64,000 bases of DNA. Source: Pogonophryne albipinna (Eukaryota; Chordata; Actinopteri; Perciformes; Artedidraconidae). The position numbers and the translations under genes were made by a program. The stretch is taken from the NCBI GenBank assembly GCA_028583405.1, contig CM053259.1, positions 16,678,594-16,742,593 of the forward strand, given 5' to 3'. A model generated the notes under the pieces. The model ran no database searches and was not told where the DNA came from. It saw nothing but the letters and a program-made list of their open reading frames with translations. Positions 48,206 to 60,069 of the stretch are shown piece after piece (the stretch's first letter is position 1; every line of letters starts with the position of its first letter).

Positions 48206-49338
48206 CATATCATTTTTTTAGCAACTTCTCCAGTCGTGTCTGGCCATGTGGTCTCAGCAACATCGGAGGGACATAAACCCTTTTTTCGCATTCTTGCTTC
48301 TGGCTTATTCTTTTCTCGGGCTACTACAACTGCATTCCTAATAACTGTGCATTATATGCCCTGTTTGGATAATCAATTATTCAGCACCTCTCTTTGTCTG
48401 GTTATAGCTTGCGTAAGCATCTTGTCTAGCTTGGCTAAGAAAATAGCCTAATTCTAGATTGATTGTTTCATTAGACCCACAGGCCATTTAAAGTCGGTGT
48501 CATTGTGATAGATATTGCTAACCTGTTCTCATACAGGTGTGAATAAGAGAGTGTGTGACTGTGAGAAAAGATAATTAGGATGTCAATAGCAGTGACTCTG
48601 TTTTCCAAAAATCTGGTGTCAGTAAAATGTAGAGCTCATTGGCTAATTGCCTTTGAATAACTAGTATTTTTAAAACAAAGAAGGACATTCCTGAACAAAC
48701 TTCAATCCACAGGCTTCTTTACTCTGGTGCTAGTACACTCATTGACACATTCACAGAATAGCTCCTAGGCAAAGACACGTCTTTATCTGACTACCCCATT
48801 TCAGAATGTAATGACTCTCACTCTGCTCATAACAGCCTTTTTTTAAAACCCCAACAGCTTTACGTGGACCTCTTCTTTATCTAGGCTGTCAAAATGTGAG
48901 GCTGGAGCAGATAAACAATGCCAGTTTATGGCTGTTGTGTGTCTGTCGGGTATGCCGAGTTAAAGGTGGAGCACAGTGATGTGTCATGAAATATTTTCCC
49001 TCTGGCAATCAATATTTATGCCATTATGTTCCTTTAGCCCGAGATGCATCTCATTTTTAAACTTTTATTCATAAGTCCACTCCCAACAGGCATTAGTTTA
49101 TCTCTTAGCATATTGACATGATGATCTTACACCCGACCAAATAACCTAAACAGAAACCATCTGCTTGTGTTACCCTTGCCATCTGGTTCATTCAGAAAAG
49201 CTTAGATCAGGGCTACTTTTTTGTGTAAATCCAACGCCAAGCACCGGTCCAAATACAATTAGAAAATCCAGTGTTGAAAAGTTTGTTGGATGTTTTTGCC
49301 AGGCTCTCACCTTCCCACTAAGTTTGAGTGCCACTGCC
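48206..49338. other. Intronic, nothing recognised
   Basis: No element end, tandem repeat or exon-like frame found. Confidence 0.4.
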
Positions 49339-49339
49339 A

Positions 49340-49475
49340 CTGCAGTCAGCATGTCATTGTGTCCCTGGGCAAGACACTTCAACCCAAATTGCTCCTGTGG
49401 GGATTACCCACAGTATTGAGTATGTAGGTCGCTTTGCATAAAAGCGTCTAACAAGTAACATGTAATGTAATGGAA
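49340..49475 (+). repeat. SINE 3' part with L2-like tail
   Basis: Contains gtgtccctgggcaagacact, a cacagtattgagta block and the tail aggtcgctttgcataaaagc then gtctaacaag and (tgtaa)n. It matches the SINE at 59049-59225; the tRNA-like head is degraded or missing. Confidence 0.7.
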
Positions 49476-49560
49476 GAATTATCTTGTTTTGCCTGTTCAG
49501 AATATTTGGAAGTGACAAAATAATAACTGAATGTTTGGGATTTATCTCCCACTGATACTG

Positions 49561-50922
49561 CAGGGTGTCCCACACATACACTATACTTGGGCGGGCCGCC
49601 CAGGTATATTAACGGCCGCCCAAGTATATTTCGCGACCCATTTAGTTTTTTTTATAAATATAATTTTTTTTTTTATTCGTCCGTGACCACGACGCCATCT
49701 GCGATCGATTAACTTGTGGACAATGATCCCTCGCTCCCTTGCTCTGATCTCGCCTCCTTCTGGCCGTCTTATGTGGCCTGCCTCACACAGGGTGACTGGC
49801 TGTCTACATGATGTGGCCTGCCGACATGGCCACTGTCATACAGATCATAAATCAAAGCCCTTGATTGGTCTTTGTGTGTCATTCAAGCTCGGGATAACCT
49901 CAGCTCAGGTGAGGTGAGGTAAAGGACTCTCCGAGTGTTTAGATAGTTAACTTAGTCTAAGTTCTCAGTGGGTCTCAAACGGTGTGGTCACCATTTATGT
50001 AAACACATATTTCCATTTGAGAGGGTAGTGATTGGTCTAATGGATAGTGAGTTGGGCTGAAGATCGGAAGGCTGTGAGTTCAAATCCCGCCAGGAACACC
50101 ACCACTAGTGTGCCCTTGAGTAAGGCACTTAGCCCTTAGTTATTCCAGGGAGAATGTCCCTGTAATCGGTCATTATAAGTCGCTTCGGATAAAAGCGTCA
50201 GCTAAATGAAATGTAATGTGATTAGTAAAATATGCATGAATGAATAAATAAAAAGTTAACTAGGTGAAAAAAGGTAAGATACACTTTTAAAACTTGTTGA
50301 GAGAAAACTAGTCTTTGCTGCTGCCTCAAAGAGGAGCAGGGGGGAGAGGAGGGAGACAGAAGAGGCTGATTCAGGAGCACAGACACACTCACAACTATAA
50401 ATGAACCAAAAATAAATTAATAAACAAGTTTCAGTGTTTTTTTCATATTGGAAATGGTATGTTATTGGTTATGGCCATGATTTTATGATTATTGAAATGT
50501 ATACAGTTCTGTTTAATATAGGTGTTTCCATAGATCTAGTCTCTTTATTTTCCCCTCAAAATGCACCAGATTGATGCATTTAACTCCAAAATAAAAAATA
50601 AAATCTTACCTGGGGGGCATGCCCGTGGACCCCCCTAGAGGATTTGAGGTCGACCCCCACTAAAAATCACATGGATAGGTTCCTAAATACATTTATAAAT
50701 ACATTTATTTTTTTAAATAGTAACCCATTTCCATATGTTCATGTGTGGGTAGTAGATTTAAACGATAGGGCTATCATTATGGGCCCTGCCTGTACCTGTT
50801 CGCTCTGCCATCGCGTTAAGGGTCTGCTAACAAGCGACCAACAGAAAGGTTAATGTTAATGTTGTTGCCCCCCCGCTACCACCACCCCCCCCAAGTATAT
50901 TTCAGATCTGTGGGAAACACTG
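49561..50922. mobile_element. hAT-like element with a SINE inside
   Basis: Left end cagggtgtcccacacatac and right end ctgtgggaaacactg are imperfect inverses; the inner block ccaagtatatttc appears near both ends. The block 50545-50665 (caccagattgatgcat, ggacccccctaga) is shared with the hAT at 56015-57155 (56840-56965). No clean 8-bp duplication could be fixed. Confidence 0.6.
50025..50222 (+). repeat. tRNA-derived SINE with L2-like tail
   Basis: The head has pol III promoter-like boxes: an A-box-like ggtctaatggatagtgagtt and a B-box-like gagttcaaatccc. The body carries gtgcccttgagtaaggcact. The tail ends taagtcgcttcggataaaag then cgtcagctaaatg and (tgtaa)n, the same end as the L2 LINE at 7305-7505, which would supply reverse transcriptase. 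This is a repeat, not a tRNA gene. Confidence 0.88.
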
Positions 50923-53900
50923 GCAGTTAATGGACCAGCACCAGAAGCGTTCTCATACACACAGGTGTTGGAGCTGTTCTTCATGAAATCCCAGAAGGAT
51001 GAAGTGCTCTGACAAACAGTGCCATCTTTGCGCAAAATGATTATACAGGAATGAAAAGTCAATAAATAAACATGTTGTTAAAACTTTAACAACACCCCCG
51101 CCCCCCCCCAAACACTGTACTGTTGGTGTGTTTTTGCTGCTCATATTTCAATAAACAATTCTACATCAACTGAGACAGGGCCGTATTGAACCTACTGCGT
51201 AAACTGTCAGGCTAGTAATTACATCCTATATTTAATTTCAGATTAACTAGGTGATGTCTTGTACCGTGTGCACAATATTGCTTTCACACATCCCCAGAAT
51301 GCAATTACCTGACTGGGTCAATGAACAAGCAGGAACACAGACACCACCCTTTGATTAAAGTGATACAGCCGCTACACGATACGCCAGGATGCCTCACCTT
51401 GCCAGATGATGGCAGGCATGCAGGACACTCGGCACTATTAAAGCTTTGTGACTCTTACTGCCAGCCTGGAGGTGTTGGTTTTTGGGGCAAGATGAGAAAG
51501 TGTGCAATGTAATGATTTACTATCCTGCAATTGTCAGGTAATCCAACACAGAAATCCTATTTGGGGATTATATCGGGTACAATTCTGTAAAGTGCAAAGC
51601 TGTAATCCTTTTCAAGTTATGAAAAACAGTAAAAGGCTTCTCTAGGAAGCTAATCAGAGAAGCACATCTATAGCTGGTGTCGTGGAATAGACTGTGCTTT
51701 TCCTATGTGATGTTGGTTTACTGTAATGTCCCGTAAATGGACCCTGAATCTACTAGCTACTTCCGCTACACTTTACTGCCTAATAAACAGTGAGCTTAGT
51801 TGTAGCTTGGTTTTTGTTTTGGTCATGGTGTCTTTCATACATTATTACTTGTATCAATTTTCCCTTCCCACAGAAATAGCCTTTTTATATATAGTATTCT
51901 TTGCATTAGCCTTACTTTAATTGTGTGTTTGTTCCTGATATAGTGATATTGACCTGATCCATCAAGGACCCCTTCTTAAATGGCAAACCCTTTAAAAATG
52001 TCATTTGTTCTGCTCCTTTTCATTATTCCCCCAAGGCTGACACTATTACAATTGAGAAGAAAATAACACCTCGCCATTGCTCAAACATGGCCCCCTGATG
52101 GCTTTCTTCTTGTGTGATGCTTATGTAGTGTCAGCTAACTTGTCTTCCGAGTCCTCAATCAGTTTATCATTTGTTTGTTAACCATACAGAGGTACCTACT
52201 CTGTCATGGTGGTGATTACACCCCTGCTACCAAAAGTCTATTTAGACATTCACCATATCGCCAACCAGTGGGGAAATAGCCAATGATGGATCTGATTATG
52301 TAGTCGATACTGAATGAGGCATTACTGGCTTATAAACAGCAATGAAGCCCACTTAGTCATGCTGATGATGGCCCTGTCTCAACAGGAAACTGGTAATCAG
52401 TGAAACGGACCTTGATTAAAAATAATTACGATGCCTCTAGGGGGCCCTGTGCGATCCAGAGTGCACAATATGCCACTCTTAATTTTAATTTTTTATTTGA
52501 GATATTATCTGAGGGGTTGATATGGGGGCCCGTTTCCCCATTTGTCACCCCTTGCTATCCATCGAATTCATTTTTTCTGGTATTAAAATGTGTCGCTAAT
52601 TTGCTGGTGCTTGGAAATGTTGCAGTGGAATCACTAGTCATCATGTGCTCTGTGGCCTGAGACCATATTGGCAGCTATGCATTAAATTGCTAATGTGCCT
52701 GGAAGAGCTACATTACCTGCCCCATCAAAGTGACAAGGGCAAAGATAAAGCACTTCGCTCGACTGCCCCTGAGATCATTGGAAAATGGATTTCGTGAATA
52801 TGGCTTGGCAGAGCGCAAAGTTGTCTTTTACAATGCTTTCTTTGAATTGGTTGTGATTCTGCTTCGCTGGTTTGACAGCTGCAGAACAATGAGGCAAAAG
52901 TGTTCGACCAGCTCCACCTGCATTCAGAGTGGTAAAAACCTCACACACCGCTGGCTCTGCACATTTGTAACATTATGTTTCTTTGCAAACCCTTGTATTT
53001 ACGAAAATAGTCTCACAGAATGGAAGAACGGTATATGGCCAGACCACACGCTGATTTTAAAGAACAGTGTTGTTGGCCACTGCAGATTGTATGTATGTAT
53101 TGCATGCAGTAAAATAAGCCTTGGTGGATGGAAGTACTAAGCTCAGATGGAAAAGATTGAATGAATAAGAATACAACAACTGAGATACAACTTAGTTGAG
53201 TGTATTCTCTTCTGTGTGACTCTCAGATGGAAAATAATGTTTGTTTGTCAAAGGCTGTGTTGTTACCAAGTTCAGGGCCCTTGTCCTAAGGTCTAATCAT
53301 TTGATTCAAGGGATAGACAATATTGCACATCTAATTTACAATCATGTTGCTCCCATTGAGTAACTGATTTTATAAAGACATTGAACAATCTCTCTATTGA
53401 AAGATTGCTTTATATTCCTGGACAATCTATAGAGAACATCATCTCATTGAATTGTGTGGGTTTTCAGGTCAAGTTATCATTTCTGTTGAACTTGACTGCT
53501 TCAGAATTCAAAACACTTTTTGACATGTATGTCAGACACACAGTTGTTGGGTTGTTTACAGCGGAGTCAGTTATTGTAAAAGTTGGATCTTTTAGGATGC
53601 ATGGTGCTCAAGTTGAACACAAGACACATGGTTTCAACATTTGGTGTTAAAATGACCATGCAGGGGGCTCTGCATGGGGAGGGGAGCTCTGGCTTCAGGT
53701 GCGATGTGAAGGAAGGTAGAGCTCCGCGCACCGTGTGATGATTAATGAGTCGCACCTCACGCCAGCACACTGTCTGTTCATGAGAGTAGTGGTACACACT
53801 CCAGCAGCTTTGCAACAACTCTGCTGTTGCATCTCCCTAGCGCAGAGACACACAAACGCACACACACACTACTGTCCACTGAATCTCAAGCTGTTGAGAA

Positions 53901-55043
53901 GATGGAAGTGAACTGAAATGCTGTTGATTTGACCAATTTATTGTATTAACTATTTCATGTGCATGATAAAGAAATTTGGTACTTGATTTTGATTGTCTTC
54001 TTGTGCACTTTGATACAGATCCACATAGTAATCTATACAAATATTTACACATTACATGTTGCTTGAAATGTGCAAATGTTATACACAATTGTACATTTGG
54101 GTTACTGTATGTATGATTTTAAGATGTATGTGAATGTGAGCAATTGAATAGAATTTTCAGTTCCTCACTGCAACCTTTCTATCTTTCTTCACTAAAGATA
54201 TTTTTTCTTTTAATAGAGTCCTAATAAAAGAACCTCTCTCGTGTGTAAAAGAGCTGATTAGCCTGCTAGATGATCGCCTGTCCTCTCTGCTATACGTCTG
54301 ACATCACCAGAACAGCTAATTGTCCGTTAGCAAACTGCTCTGCCTTGCTATAGGGTCTATATGCATGAGGTGTCTTACATGCGTTATATGGCCCTCTGAA
54401 CATATTAGGAAGCAACCTACATTAATGAGCTGTGCAGCGAGGAAGGTGTGCAGAGCACTGGCAGCAGTCTTCTTTATGGTGTCAGCTCTTCGGCAGCTTG
54501 ACAGTGTTCCAACCCTCTCGGCTCACCACAGCTACAGTGTGAATCCTGGCATGTTTGCTGGGATATTTCCTATATTTATTTTCACAGGCTCTTTTTTCTC
54601 TCTCCTTATTTCTTTGTTCCAACCCTATTCCAAATGTACGCTTTTGTCACTTCAGCACATGGCAAGGGTTACGGTTAGAAATGATCCGTGCAATTAGCAG
54701 GCTTTTGTTCAGAAAAATGCCACAGTATGTGCGAGCGCCCTTCATCTCCATTATTTAACCAAGGGCTGACCTGAGAGTTGTTGGCATCAGCACAAACACG
54801 CACATAGTGAATGAAGACATTATTTTCTCTTTTTCTAACAAGGCAAATTCTCTGCAGCTTACCCAATCAGACCGCCTTCAGAAAACCTGGAAATGAAATA
54901 ACTAAAGTGTTTTTGGTCTGTCAATGGGTATAAAATGTTTGCATAATATGGTCTTCAAATGGAAATGGATATCTCTTTGTGTAATGCTGTTATTTTGTGC
55001 TATACTCAACTCGCCCTCTTCTCTTTTTCTTCTGTCATTTTAG
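50923..55043. other. Last part of intron 1, nothing recognised
   Basis: No transposon end identified, apart from C-rich runs near 50870-50890 and 51095-51110. No exon-like frame other than stt3b exon 2 directly downstream. A pyrimidine-rich tract (55012-55041) precedes the acceptor. Confidence 0.4.
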
Positions 55044-55152
55044 GTTCAATTACAGATCAACACACCATCTCACCACAAATGGATTCTACGAGTTCCTCAA
55101 CTGGTTCGATGAAAGGGCTTGGTACCCCCTGGGCAGGATCGTTGGTGGCACC
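55044..55152 (+). CDS. stt3b: stt3b coding exon 2 (residues 88-124)
   Basis: A 109-bp exon preceded by a long pyrimidine tract and tttag, and followed by the donor gtgagt at 55153. After completing Trp88 with its first base it encodes [20 protein letters not shown] then [16 protein letters not shown], ending in phase 0. This is the first luminal loop of STT3, including FNYRST directly after the EFDPW acidic motif, the [13 protein letters not shown] segment, and the start of the helix that follows. It is nearly identical to the vertebrate STT3B sequence I remember; differences are limited to the LTTNG stretch. The rest of the protein (about 700 residues in known STT3B, including WWDYG) must lie beyond 64000. 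Confidence 0.97.
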
Positions 55153-55394
55153 GTGAGTTTCTCCTCAAATAGATGCTTTTAAACATCTTCTCTTGTTGTT
55201 TCATTGTTCAGCAACTCAACGCTAACTTTAGAGGAATACATCCTTGCTCAGGTTCTTGTGAAGTGAAGGAAAATGCATGATTGAAATAAGATGAGACCGT
55301 GAGAGGTGGTTTGCATTCTAAAAACAGTTAGAAAGATGTGCTCCAGCTCTCGGTGTATCACACAGCTCAGCCGCTCCAGGAGGTCTTATTGAAG

Positions 55395-55640
55395 GGTTCT
55401 GGAAACGACGCTCCAGGCGATTGATGAACCACAGTTTGAGGAATGGCAGCGCGGCTTCCGCCCTGGTCATGGAACCTCTTAAATCTCTTTAATCTTGGAA
55501 GAATACTGGTGTCGTCACAGAGCTTGCCCATCAATGTGTGTTTTTTGTATGTGGAGATTCCTTAAAAGCATGCCCTGCAGTGTCGTGTATGTGAGGAAGA
55601 GATATAGGAGATGCCTGGGCAACTGATGCAAGACTAGCAT
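55395..55640 (+). pseudogene. Decayed RTE-like LINE, reverse-transcriptase fragment
   Basis: Near 55408-55480 the frame reads TLQAIDEPQFEEWQRGFRPG then HGTS before a stop. This matches the QxGFRPGxGT block of fish RTE-type reverse transcriptases. Further on, in shifted frames, LGRILVSSQSLPINVCF resembles the following L-RILEGS-Q-MCFVDLEKAFD region, with the catalytic part corrupted. Frameshifts and stops show an old, dead copy. Confidence 0.6.
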
Positions 55641-56014
55641 GCCAGAACCAGAGCTGTGTACGGATCCACAGCAATAAGTCAACAATATTTTCAGAAGATG
55701 CCCTTCTCTGCCAAGGTTTTTCCCTAATGATTTTCTATGGTAGAATCTAAAAGCACAGCTGAGGTGTAGAGAGGTTCCACTTGTTTTAGGATTGTGTTCC
55801 CACATTTTGCTGATGATGTAGCGTCTTTGGCTTAATCAGACTTTGACCTCTGGTGTGAACTATCTTGCTTTCCATCAGGCTATAAAACGGGAAGAGAGTC
55901 AGCAACTCTCAGTCTTAAGCCATGCCACTCTGCTAAATTGCCCCTTTAAGGTTTTGAGCAAGTTGCTGGCTTCGGTGGGGGGGTACATTGATATATTTTT
56001 TCATCAGTGAGGGT

Positions 56015-57155
56015 CAGTGCTTGAATTGGGCCGGTACTCACCGGTACGCAGTACCGGCACTTCTAATTTTTACCCATGTGGTACCGGCACTTCTTACTGA
56101 GTACCGGCAAGGTGCCTCGTAAAAAGCGATAATGAAAATGTTTCCAATAAATGAATAAAATGATTTTTGACCACTTTGTTGTTCAGATATATCACATATT
56201 TGTAACTAAATGATACATTAATTGAAACAAAACACAGTATAGACTGAGGAGTGACTCTCGTGAGTTTCATGTATTTTCTTCACTCCGCTGGGAAACTGCT
56301 CTCATGTCAAGAAGCATCAGATCAGTGCATGCGCTGCATCGTCCAATCAGTGAGCGATACACAGTAAGGGGGCGGGGCGAGAATCTGAGGATTTCATCGG
56401 AGGATGGTCTGGTGGTTCCTCGGTTCCTCCATTATCGCTCCTCGCTCCTCCGGCAGAAATAAGCGCCATGGGACGCTACTCAAGATGGCGCAGACAAATC
56501 AACTTCCGGTGATACCGAGGAAATGAAAATAGTCGACCTGAGACGCATCTATGACGCGCCGCAGCGATAGACTAGAGCAGAAAAGACATCACATAACGTT
56601 AGCATTTCGAAAATGTTAGCGTGGCTTAATAATAGTGCGAAAAGACAGCGATTGTCGCGGGACAAGGATTCCCTCTCTCCTTTCCTGCTGAAAGATGGTG
56701 AGTGTACTCAGGGACGAGGAGTCATTTAACCAGCCGCCAGTAGGATTCAGGCTTTACTTTCTTTTATATCCATAAAGACAAAGTAAATCTGTTTACAGTT
56801 GTTTCATATGGATGTTGAGAGGTATCCATATATCTCTTCATTTTGCTCTCAAAGTGCACCAGATTGATGCATCTAACTTCAATATTTAAAAAAAAAAAAA
56901 TCTTCCCGGGGGTACATGCCCCCGGACCCCCCTAGAAGGTGTCAGGTCCACCCCCCACTTATAAAAATAGTACTTTACCACTGCACCCCCTCTAATCTCA
57001 GATGCACCCGGAGTCATTTTGTTTAAGTACAGTGAGCCTTTTCTAACTATATGACTTTGAGCCAAATACTTGTTTTTGGGCTATATAAATAAATTGACTT
57101 GAAACAGTTGCTGATTTAGAGTACTGGCACCTTTTTTATTCCAATTCAAGCACTG
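56015..57155 (+). mobile_element. hAT-type element with perfect 8-bp duplication, inserted in the RTE-like LINE
   Basis: Left end cagtgcttgaattgggccgg, right end ttccaattcaagcactg, inverse copies; subterminal gtaccggcac repeats lie on the left. The direct repeat GTGAGGGT (56007-56014, 57156-57163) is exact. It separates two parts of one decayed LINE. Confidence 0.93.
56613..56697 (+). pseudogene. Possible first coding exon of a hAT transposase
   Basis: Within the hAT, ATG at 56613 opens MLAWLNNSAKRQRLSRDKDS then LSPFLLKDG, followed by a good donor-like gatg-gtgagtg. It is basic and short, as for a first exon of an intron-containing transposase. No downstream transposase exons are recognisable. 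This is inference. Confidence 0.4.
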
Positions 57156-57229
57156 GTGAGGGTAATATGGATCCTTAGATCCACTGGCAAATTGGTACTG
57201 AATTCCCAATATTCTGGCTGTTGTACTTT

Positions 57230-57564
57230 ACAAAGATCAGAGCTAAGCCTGAAGGCAAAGCTCTGGATTTACTAGTTGATCTCTGGCCTGTGGTCATGAG
57301 CTCTAGGAAGTGACTGGAAGAATGCAAACACATATTCAAACTACTTTAATGACTTGTTCACTTATTCTTTGGGAATCTGATAATGAATGGTCCTGCATAC
57401 CTCTCTATGGAGAACGTCCAAGACTGTGCACATGGGAAAGGATCCAAAGCAGACCCAGAACATTTTGGAGGGATTACACATCCCACATGGCTGGTTATGC
57501 TTTGGGAGATGCTGGCTGGGAAAAGGAAGTCTGTGCTTCTTTGCTAAGCAAGCTGCCATTGTGA
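57230..57564 (+). pseudogene. RTE-like LINE, C-terminal fragment (same copy as 55395-55640)
   Basis: 57245-57310 resembles the fish RTE block translating as LSIY-I-PTLTYGHELW (here in nucleotide form gtcatgagctctaggaagtg). 57455-57564 reads QSRPRTFWRDYTSHMAGYAL then GDAGWEKEVCASLLSKLPL, matching the family C-terminus (SRPRTRWRDY-...-EREVWASLLRLLP). Same strand and order as 55395-55640, with the hAT between them. Confidence 0.65.
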
Positions 57565-57744
57565 ATTTGACCTACTTAATTGGCAAAAGCTGATAGATTG
57601 AGTCTTATTTTAGCCACGGCAGGAACTTTTGGGGGAATTTTCTTAATATTCTGTCTCAATCCCTCCTTATATGAAATGATTATTATAGCACCAAAATGGC
57701 CCCAATTAATCAGTAGAGTCACGCATTGAATTATGCAGGGAGGG

Positions 57745-59043
57745 TAGTGCTGCGTACCTGGACTCACATTCAGGTTCAGGTCCGGACTCAAGTCCAGAGG
57801 TTCAGGTCCGGACTTATAAGTCCGGACCTGAACCCATGGCTTGTGTCAAGTTGTGAGTAACTAAAGTGAACTTATTGTGAGCTAATTATCAATTGAAAAT
57901 TAACTCATAATCAACTCAAATTCAAACTCGTCAGGTTTATTGTGCTCCCTTCCAACTTGTGTCTACATTTCTCTACAAAGTACAAATGTAAAAAAAACAC
58001 TTTTTGCCACTTAGTCTACAAATGACAGCAACTACAGTGAACTACTACAAAGTTCAAACATTTATTTCATTTACCAAACTAAAGTAACCAAACAGTCCCT
58101 GAGCTGACTGAGCCTAAATCCCTAAAACGTTGCTGAAAGGTAGAGTGTAGAGTAGACTATACGCATTACACTGTTACACACCTACTATACAGTATACACT
58201 GTAGTGACTGTACTGTCAGAGTGTACTTTACTGTCTGTACACCATGTCTTTTCTACAACTCTACATGTGTACATTATACAGTACATACTACATACATAGT
58301 GATGTACATACATACTGTTAGAAATTAAAATCAATGTTGATATGGTGTAATTTTGAATGAAATACACTATTTAATTTAAATCAGTTTTATTCTGAAAAAA
58401 ACGGAAGTTCACACTATTAACTTAATACTTTTATTCTGAAAATTCTTCACTTCCGATTATCATTAGCATGTGGCAAAATGCTACGTTTTCAAACCGTGAA
58501 TCGAAGGTGAAATGACATGTGATGTTGTACACTGAGCACACTGGGATTAGCACTCATTTATTAACGCTGAATAACGTTTATCAGGGAATGTTTAAATAAC
58601 CACAGACACCAGAATGATGTAATTTAGCAACAGAAAAAGGCAGGAATTGCATTGGACCCGCCCCCTGACGACGCCGGCCAATAGGAGAAGACCTCAGATG
58701 ACAACAGGAAGAGCAAGCCAAGAATTGATCTCTTCTACCTGCTGACCTGGGCTGACTGGAGATGAGGAGAGCGCCTCCTTTTGCAATTTCATTTGTATGT
58801 ACACCACCGCATCTTTTGTGGAATTAAATGCTGTTAACTTTTATAAGCTTCCCTTGACTCTTTTCAGTCTCTCCTGCCTTCAGGGAGGTTTTTAGATGGT
58901 TTAGAACAAGAAGGAGAATATACGTAAGTGCTAGTTTTTTTGCGAGTCCAAGTACCGGTTCCCGACGTTCCGGTTTTAACCGGACTTGAACCGAAACTTT
59001 TTACAAGTCCAGTACCGGTTCGGCGTACCTGTACGCAGCACTA
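57745..59043. mobile_element. hAT-type element with perfect 8-bp duplication
   Basis: Left end tagtgctgcgtacctggact, right end gtacctgtacgcagcacta, inverse copies. Subterminal aggtccggac and accggtt motifs repeat. The direct repeat AGGGAGGG (57737-57744, 59044-59051) is exact. Interior has no recognisable transposase. Confidence 0.92.
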
Positions 59044-59048
59044 AGGGA

Positions 59049-59225
59049 GGGTGTGGCTCAGTGGTTAGTGTGCTGATCTTCAGATCCCCACTGCACTCAG
59101 CATGTTGTTGTGTCCTTGGGCGAGACACTTCTCCACAACTTGACCCAGTGGGGATTGCCCACAGTATTGAGTGTATTTAGGTCGCTTTGGATAAAAGCGT
59201 CTAACAAGGGACATGTAATGTAATG
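59049..59225 (+). repeat. tRNA-derived SINE with L2-like tail
   Basis: Head gtgtggctcagtggttagtg resembles a tRNA A-box region; body gtgtccttgggcgagacact; tail aggtcgctttggataaaagc then gtctaacaagg and (tgtaa)n. The hAT at 57745-59043 sits exactly at its 5' boundary. Confidence 0.82.
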
Positions 59226-59261
59226 CTTTAATTTATGACAAGAAATGTTACCAGCAATAGA

Positions 59262-59480
59262 TATCAGAATCAGAATACCTTTATTAGTCCCAGAGAGGGG
59301 AAATGGACGTAGTTACAGCAGAAAAAAGAGCCACAGACAGCTTAATGTTACATATGTTACATGCATTAAGTACTAAGTTATGATATAATAAAAAATATAA
59401 TAAAAACATTTAAATAAATAAAAAGTTACTTAATTTTCAAAATACACATCCTGTAACAGTTCTTAGGATTTAGCAGCCAG
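59262..59480 (-). mobile_element. 3' end of a minus-strand LINE (left part)
   Basis: Contains tcagaatcagaatacctttattagtcccagagaggggaaat split over about 59264-59305, the typical reverse-oriented 3' end of a widespread fish LINE with an (attctg)n tail, followed by A/T-rich 3' UTR. Its coding end is likely the segment at 63814-63999, now over 4 kb away. Confidence 0.7.
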
Positions 59481-59531
59481 GTATATATATATATATATAG
59501 CACAGTTTTAACGGCATGTATATATATGTAT
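59481..59531. repeat. (AT)n tracts
   Basis: Two tatata runs (about 59480-59500 and 59518-59527) bordering the first of the stacked DNA elements. Confidence 0.85.
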
Positions 59532-59820
59532 TAGGGCTGTCAGTCGATTAAAATATTTAATCGCGATTAATCGCATGATTGTCCATAGTTAATCGCGATT
59601 AATCGCAAATTAATCGCACATTTTGTATCTGTTCTAAATGTACCTTAGAGGAATATTTTTCAAGTTTTTAATACTCTTATCAACATATGAGTGGACAAAT
59701 ATGCTTTATGCTAATGTTTATTATCATTTGAACAATGAGAAATATTCTCATGAATATTAAACACAACAACCTCTGAACATTAAAAATATTCGCCTCAATT
59801 CAACCTGGAACCTCTCTCAT

Positions 59821-60027
<207 letters not shown>

Positions 60028-60069
60028 CATCAGGATTCACAACAACGCCTAGAATCCATTGCACACATA

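Larger units (their letters stand above)
18946..55043 (+). other. stt3b: stt3b intron 1 (36,098 bp)
   Basis: Bounded by donor gtaagc at 18946 and acceptor ttctgtcattttag ending at 55043. Splicing joins TG to G and regenerates Trp, giving [13 protein letters not shown]. The intron holds one nearly intact Tc1 element, many hAT-type elements and MITEs, SINE and LINE tails, and three long stretches without visible repeats. No other convincing exon of stt3b or of another gene was seen in it. Confidence 0.93.

Noticed and set aside
50025..50110. tRNA gene
   Set aside because: A- and B-box-like words are present, but no proper cloverleaf was seen and it continues into a SINE body and L2-like tail.
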